Shown here in pieces: positions 59,299 through 64,000 of a stretch of DNA of 64,000 nt. The translations under genes and the position numbers were made by a program. Location: NCBI GenBank assembly GCA_026214975.1, contig JAOBSW010000553.1:842442-906441 (forward strand). The letters are read 5' to 3'. This DNA comes from Gentiana macrophylla. Its lineage: Eukaryota > Streptophyta > Magnoliopsida > Gentianales > Gentianaceae. The notes beneath the pieces were generated by a model. That model saw only the letters and a program-made list of their open reading frames with translations. It did not search any database and was not told the DNA's origin. Every line of letters begins with the position of its first letter. Position 1 is the first letter of the stretch.

Positions 59299-62200
59299 AT
59301 GACTAGTGACATGGAGTTGGAGTTATCTGAAGAAGCTCCACAGATGCTTCCACCTCCCCCTGGGAGTTTCATTGATCGCGAGGAATTGATTCTTCATGTT
59401 GGGGAGTTCGCCCTATCCCAAGGGTATGTTGTTACTATCAAACAATCTAAGAAGGAGAAAGTGGTTGTTCTTGGCTGTGATAGAGGAGGAGTTTATCGGG
59501 ATAGACGTAAACTAGTTGATGAGGCAACTGGTGAACCTGTGCGGAAAAGAAAATGTGGCTCGCGCCTTACGAATTGTCCTTTTGAACTTGTTGGTAAGAA
59601 AGAAGGTGGTTTGTGGGTGCTCAAAGTAAAAAATGGTTCTCACAACCACGAACCCCTCAAAGACCTTTTGGAGCATCCAGCTGCTCGTCGTTTCACAGAT
59701 ACAGAAGTAACTCTTATTAAAGAGATGACAGATGCTGGTTTGAAACCACGCCAGATTTTAAAGAGACTAAGACAAAAGAATCCAGAACTATCCTCAACTC
59801 CTAAGCATGTTTACAATGTCAAAGCCAAAATTCGGCAGGAAATTTAACAGGTCAATTTCCATAAGTTCAACACTTTTAAGCCTTTATTTATTTTCGTTTG
59901 ACTATGTTTCTACAATTCATTTTCTGATCCTTTTTCTAATATTATATGCCAGTTCTTGTGCTTGTCCTGGCTCTCAGCATGGGTACTTAATGCATCCAAA
60001 AACTAAATTTTCCTTCTGTGAAAAGAAATTGGAGAGAAGAAAGATAATTTCATTCACTTGAAAAGACTGATGAGATACTAGTCTATTTAAAGTACAAACT
60101 AAGGCGTGAATTAAAGTCAGCTGCCCTTAAAACGGTCAAGAGACCTTTCAAATAACTTTCCAGCTGTTAGGCAATCAACACACTTAACTTAACCAACCAG
60201 AATATAAAAATAACTAAAGACTCAACAAACTAATAATATATATTATCTATCCTACATATTCTAACACTCCCCCTCAAGCTGGTGAATGGGGATCAACCAT
60301 GCCCAACTTGCCTCTGATTTCTTTGTAAAACTTTCCCTGGTAGACCTTTAGTAAAATATCAGCTCCCTGACACTTAGATGGTACGAATAGTGTGCATATC
60401 AGACCTTGATTGATCTTTTCTTTTATGAAATGTTTGGCTACTTCAATGTGTTTTGTTCTATCGTGCTGAACAGGATTGTGAGAAATGTTGATTGTAGATT
60501 TGTTGTCACAAAATAGTTTCATAGGTTTTTTCCGCTCAATTTTTAAATCATCCAATATTTTAAGCCAAAGTAGTTAACAAATCCGTTGAGCTATTGACCT
60601 TTATTAACAGCATTATCTTTAGGAGCATCCCTAGTACCATGATTATGCTCAATAGGTGAATCAACTGGATTACAACCTAGTTTACTAGCTTCTTTTAGAA
60701 GGTCTAGAGGCTAGAATATATTTCTGCTAGGAAATAAAAATACCCTGTTTAGAATGTATAACTTCAATTCCAAGAGAGTACTCGAGTCTCCCTAATTCCT
60801 TAATATCAAACTCCTTAAAGAGGAATTGTTTCAATTGTTTTATTTGATTGGTGTCATTACCAGTGATGATTATGTCATCATTATAAACCAATAGTATAGC
60901 AAATTTTCCAGGTGCAAAATGTCAAATAAACAATGCAATATGATCACATTGACTTTGCTTATACCCGAGAGAAGTCATTGCCTTGATAAATCTACCTAAC
61001 CATGCCATAGGAGACTATTTTAAGCCATAAAGAGCCTTTTTTAGTTTACAAACCTTTCCATTAACAAAACTCAAAACCAGGTGGGATTTCCATATTTATT
61101 TCTTCATCTAATTCACCTTGTCAAAAAGCATTTTTGACATCAAATTGCTATAATTGCCGATCTAATTAACAACTAAGGACAATAATTCTAATAGTATATC
61201 ATTTTAGCAACCAGAGCAAAAGTTTCAAAGTAGTCTATGCCATAAGTTTGGATATGCTCTTTTTCAGCTAATCTAGACTTACATCTTTATATAATTTTGT
61301 CATAATTGTATTTTATCATAAATATCCATCAGCATGCAACTAGTTTAACACTTTTAGGAAAACATACTGGATCGCAAGTTTTATTTTTTTCCTAGGGATG
61401 GCATTTCTTCTTTCAAAGCATTGGTCTGATTTTCATCTTTCAAAGCTTCAGGCACATTAACAAGTATGGTATTAGAATGAAGACTGTTTAGGAATTGTTT
61501 ATGTGTTGTGGAAAGGTTCTGATAGGTCAAGAAGGTATGCTTAGTGCATGCCCTTTTTCCTTTTTCTAACAGCCATTGGCAAATGATGATCAATAGCTAG
61601 CTCTTGATTGGGTTTCTTAACACATGTAGGAAACCGATCAGAATCTTTATTTTGTTCACTAGAATCACCTAGAGGAGCTTGCTCTTGATTATAAGCCCCT
61701 TTTCTAGTGTAAACAATTATAGGTTTTTCAGGCTGGTGTTTATTACTTTCATCAGATTCAGTAAATTGCTCAGTGCTTTCCTTGTCATTACTCTCCAGAT
61801 TACTTTTAGATGTAGCAGAAGAAACATCCATATCTAGAAGAAAAAATCTTTAGTATTATATGTTGGAAATATGTAATGTATTGTGATATTTTTTCTTTTC
61901 TTTTGCAAGGAACTGAAACAATAATAGCCATAGTACCTAAAATAATATTTTATGTTTCTTTCTCTAAAGTGGATGCTGTGGGTATGCATTAAGAAGGTTC
62001 CTTAAATTGGACTACAATGTCTTGCTTTACAGTGAAAAGTTTGAAAACATTGAGGCCTATTGCAACTGCTGATGGCAATTCTCTGCCTTCAAACACCATT
62101 GAAACATCATGGAGAAGTCGTTACCCTCCTGTAAGTTTTCTTAATATGTTTTTTTTTAGGGTGTCATTGACCTTTGTTCTTGCTCTTTGATGTTTAAGTA

Positions 62201-64000
62201 TGCATGAAGAGGTTAGAACTTAGAAGTTCACTGGGGCAGAGTAAATCCATAGGGTACCAGGGTGGTTTTTAGGGCAGGTAGGATTGGTCTGGTGAGGTTC
62301 ACTTCACTTGGTTTCATTGGTTGTGAAGTGCCTAACTGGCAGAAAATGCTGAAGCTTGTGACTTATGCTATTTGTTCTGTCCACTCAATTTTTGGATTAG
62401 AGCAATGACCTTGTAATTTTGAGTGAAACCCTCAAGGGTAAACTGTCTGTTTCGAAAGTAACACTGATATATGTCTGCAAGTCGATTTCTGTTTTTTTGT
62501 CTATGAGGAATGATTGGCTCGTGTTGGGTGATAACTACAGCATTACCTTATATCGCGTGTCCAATTTTGTTGATTTGTGTAGTGACATTACCTAAATCCC
62601 TTTGTGACACATTTCTTTTTCATTGTTTTCTTTGCTTTTTTTGTTTTTGTTTGTTTGTTTTATGCAAACAAAGATTCTATTTGTGAAAAAAGAAAGAATT
62701 ATGAACCTTATGTCTTGTTCTGCTCTTATTATTTCTCCCTCATCTTCTTTACACTATTGGGTGTCCATCTCCATCTCTACTTCCTTTTGTTAAATGAATT
62801 CAATCTTCTATAGCTTTTTGTTGAACGATATTTTCCATCTCCTCGGTGTTATCAATTCCCTCCCCCCAAGCCCAAATTCTGCCCACGGCATTCCCAGCTA
62901 CCTGTGCAAAATATATCCTCATCTTATCTGAAGCCTTGTTGGTTTCTGTTGAGAGTAGTCTTGTAGGATTGAGAGAAGGCTTTTGAATTTGCAGTCGTGT
63001 TGAGTTTAGTGAATGATTTAAGGCAGCAGCAACAATGGCGGTGTTTAAAAGTTCTTCCACCAATGGATTTCAAAACAAATGAATGTGTTACATGTATGCA
63101 GATAGTTTATAATCACCCCTTATGGTGTAATTCTCAGCAGATGTCCAGCACAATCAACGTTCCATGTTGTTCCATAGTAGTTGCATGTATCATACTTGGG
63201 CAAATAGAAAAAAAGAAGTCGAAAGGCTAGAATAAGTACTCCCTCCGTCTCAAAATATAAGTCATCTTAGAAGCTTTCACACAAGATTAAGAAAGTGGTT
63301 GAATGTGATAAACATGAAGGTTAAATGTTTAAAATACCCATTGATTATTATTAATGCAATAGTTGAGTAATGAAAAGTGGTTGGATTGATAATAAATTAG
63401 GGGTAAGATAGAGAAAAGAGTAATAAATGTTGCATTGGTAATGTAGAATGACTTATAATGTGGGACAAATCTAAAGATGTAGGATGGAAATTTTGTTGAG
63501 GATGGAGGGAGTAGCAGAGAATGGAAATTTTGTTGAGGATGGAGGGAGTAGCAGAGAATGGAAATTTTGTTGAGGATGAACACTTTTCTCAAGATATCCC
63601 TTGTGCCGTACAGTGTCAACAGAATGAAAAATATGTCCAGTTCTATCAGCTTCGGAAATTCATGTTATTCCACAGCCTTTTTGTCATTCTTCTCTCACTT
63701 CTTCCTCCTCCTCATCATTTTTTATTTTCCTTCCTCATTCTTTTCTTTCTTTCTTAACGCTTAATGTTGTTGTTCTTGTTTATGTGGGTGTGAATTTTAC
63801 AAGTTTAGGATGGAAGCTGTGTTAGTTTTTGAAGTTCATGGAAATTGCTGCTTGGTGCCTTTTTTCAGAAGTTCTCTTTTACTGAATTGGATGATGATTG
63901 CTTATTTTTTCTTTCAATGTTCTTGCAGAGGGTACCAAATCTCATTAGTGGTAGATTTGTCGATTCTCGATTCCCCTCTGTCTCTGGATGTTATAAACCC
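59299..64000 (+). CDS. FAR1-type DNA-binding domain fused to ALDH6-like dehydrogenase (partial, frameshifted)
   Basis: Exon A (59299-59850) encodes a FAR1-type domain: LGCDRGG and LTNCPFEL give the cysteines and GSHNHEP the histidine pair, followed by TPKHVYNVKAK. Exon B (62033-62130) reads VKSLKTLRPI to SWRSRYPP. Exon C (63929 on) reads RVPNLISGRFVDS, then LDVINP in the next frame, matching the N-terminus of methylmalonate-semialdehyde dehydrogenase, a CoA-acylating mitochondrial enzyme of valine catabolism. Exon A stops at 59847 in its own frame. One extra base before the donor at 59851 would give phase 1 into exon B, so one base seems missing. A second 1-base shift lies in 63950-63985. The gene runs past the window end. 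It may be a pseudogene or carry sequence errors. Confidence 0.7.
60018..61850 (-). mobile_element. 5'-truncated copia element in an intron of the FAR1/ALDH6 gene
   Basis: On the minus strand: a linker region (PIIVYTRKG, 61540-61830), decayed reverse transcriptase with LLVYNDDIIITGNDTNQIKQ (about 60830-60910), RNase H (KLFCDNKSTINISHNPVQHD, 60380-60520), the tract ttgagggggagtgt and a 3' LTR starting TGTTAGAATATGTAGG at 60266 and ending near 60018. Stops and frame shifts are frequent. There is no 5' LTR, gag or integrase. It is antisense to the host gene. Confidence 0.8.
62131..63236 (+). other. Intron of the FAR1/ALDH6 gene (first part)
   Basis: Lies between the donor gtaagttttc at 62131 and the MITE. 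Poly-T rich. The frames at 62604-63230 show no family features. Confidence 0.5.
63237..63513. mobile_element. Stowaway-type MITE in an intron
   Basis: Starts TACTCCCTCCGTCTCAAAAT and ends TTGAGGATGGAGGGAGTA; inside, ataagtcatcttag is mirrored by aatgacttataat. About 277 bp. Its right end is amplified in the adjacent minisatellite. Confidence 0.8.
63482..63580 (+). repeat. 37-bp minisatellite derived from the MITE end
   Basis: The unit aatggaaattttgttgagga + tggagggagtagcagag occurs about 2.7 times. The first copy is the MITE terminus itself (without the leading gcagag), so the array arose by slippage or unequal exchange across the MITE border. Confidence 0.85.

Noticed and set aside
1..64000. 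tRNA, rRNA or other structural RNA genes
   Set aside because: No cloverleaf-like A/B box pair with matching acceptor stem and no rRNA core sequence was noticed; the B-box-like words in the satellite lack a tRNA context.

Overview
This window is nuclear DNA from a flowering plant, probably a eudicot. It is AT-rich and gene-sparse, its genes carry GT-AG introns, and most of it is transposable element (TE) sequence: LTR retrotransposons, Helitrons, MITEs and tandem arrays. The species cannot be named from the sequence alone.

Real genes are few. Three paralogous short-chain dehydrogenase/reductase (SDR) genes share one three-exon plan. SDR1 (4664-10587, +) and SDR2 (11688-14120, -) are convergent neighbours. 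SDR3 (43988-45304, -) lies about 30 kb away. SDR2 and SDR3 also share their 3' flank, so they are duplicates separated by later TE insertions. At the right end, about 56.6 kb to the window edge, a plus-strand gene begins with a FAR1-type DNA-binding domain. Its following exons look like the start of a methylmalonate-semialdehyde dehydrogenase (ALDH6 family), which suggests a fused protein. The copy shown here carries two apparent single-base frameshifts.

Layout: 1-4.5 kb holds a weak gene fragment, a gypsy LTR piece and MITEs. 4.66-10.6 kb is SDR1; its intron 1 carries the 3' part of a Ty3/gypsy element with an antisense, intron-containing ORF, and intron 2 carries a possible solo LTR. 11.2-14.1 kb is SDR2, whose TATA-like box abuts a Helitron end. 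14.3-17.9 kb is Helitron B, filled with copia and gypsy debris, including a 188-bp inverted repeat made of two LTR starts. 17.9-39.1 kb is a nest: Helitron C contains a copia element (17910-37762) with a 5-bp target duplication; the copia 5' LTR contains a 10.2-kb Helitron A (18372-28604); Helitron A contains a ~60-bp satellite array (25.26-27.1 kb). 40.5-42.4 kb holds a Stowaway-type MITE and Helitron D. 44-45.3 kb is SDR3. 45.3-56 kb is repeat-rich and gene-free, with 75-bp and ~250-bp tandem arrays and a foldback element. 56.6-64 kb is the FAR1/ALDH6 gene, with an antisense truncated copia element and a MITE in its introns.

The genes form no operon-like system. The strongest structural result is the exactly resolved nest of four TE layers. 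The strongest functional leads are the FAR1-ALDH6 fusion and the antisense spliced ORF with a conserved TATA-like box inside the gypsy element. All assignments come from reading the sequence; no database search was run.
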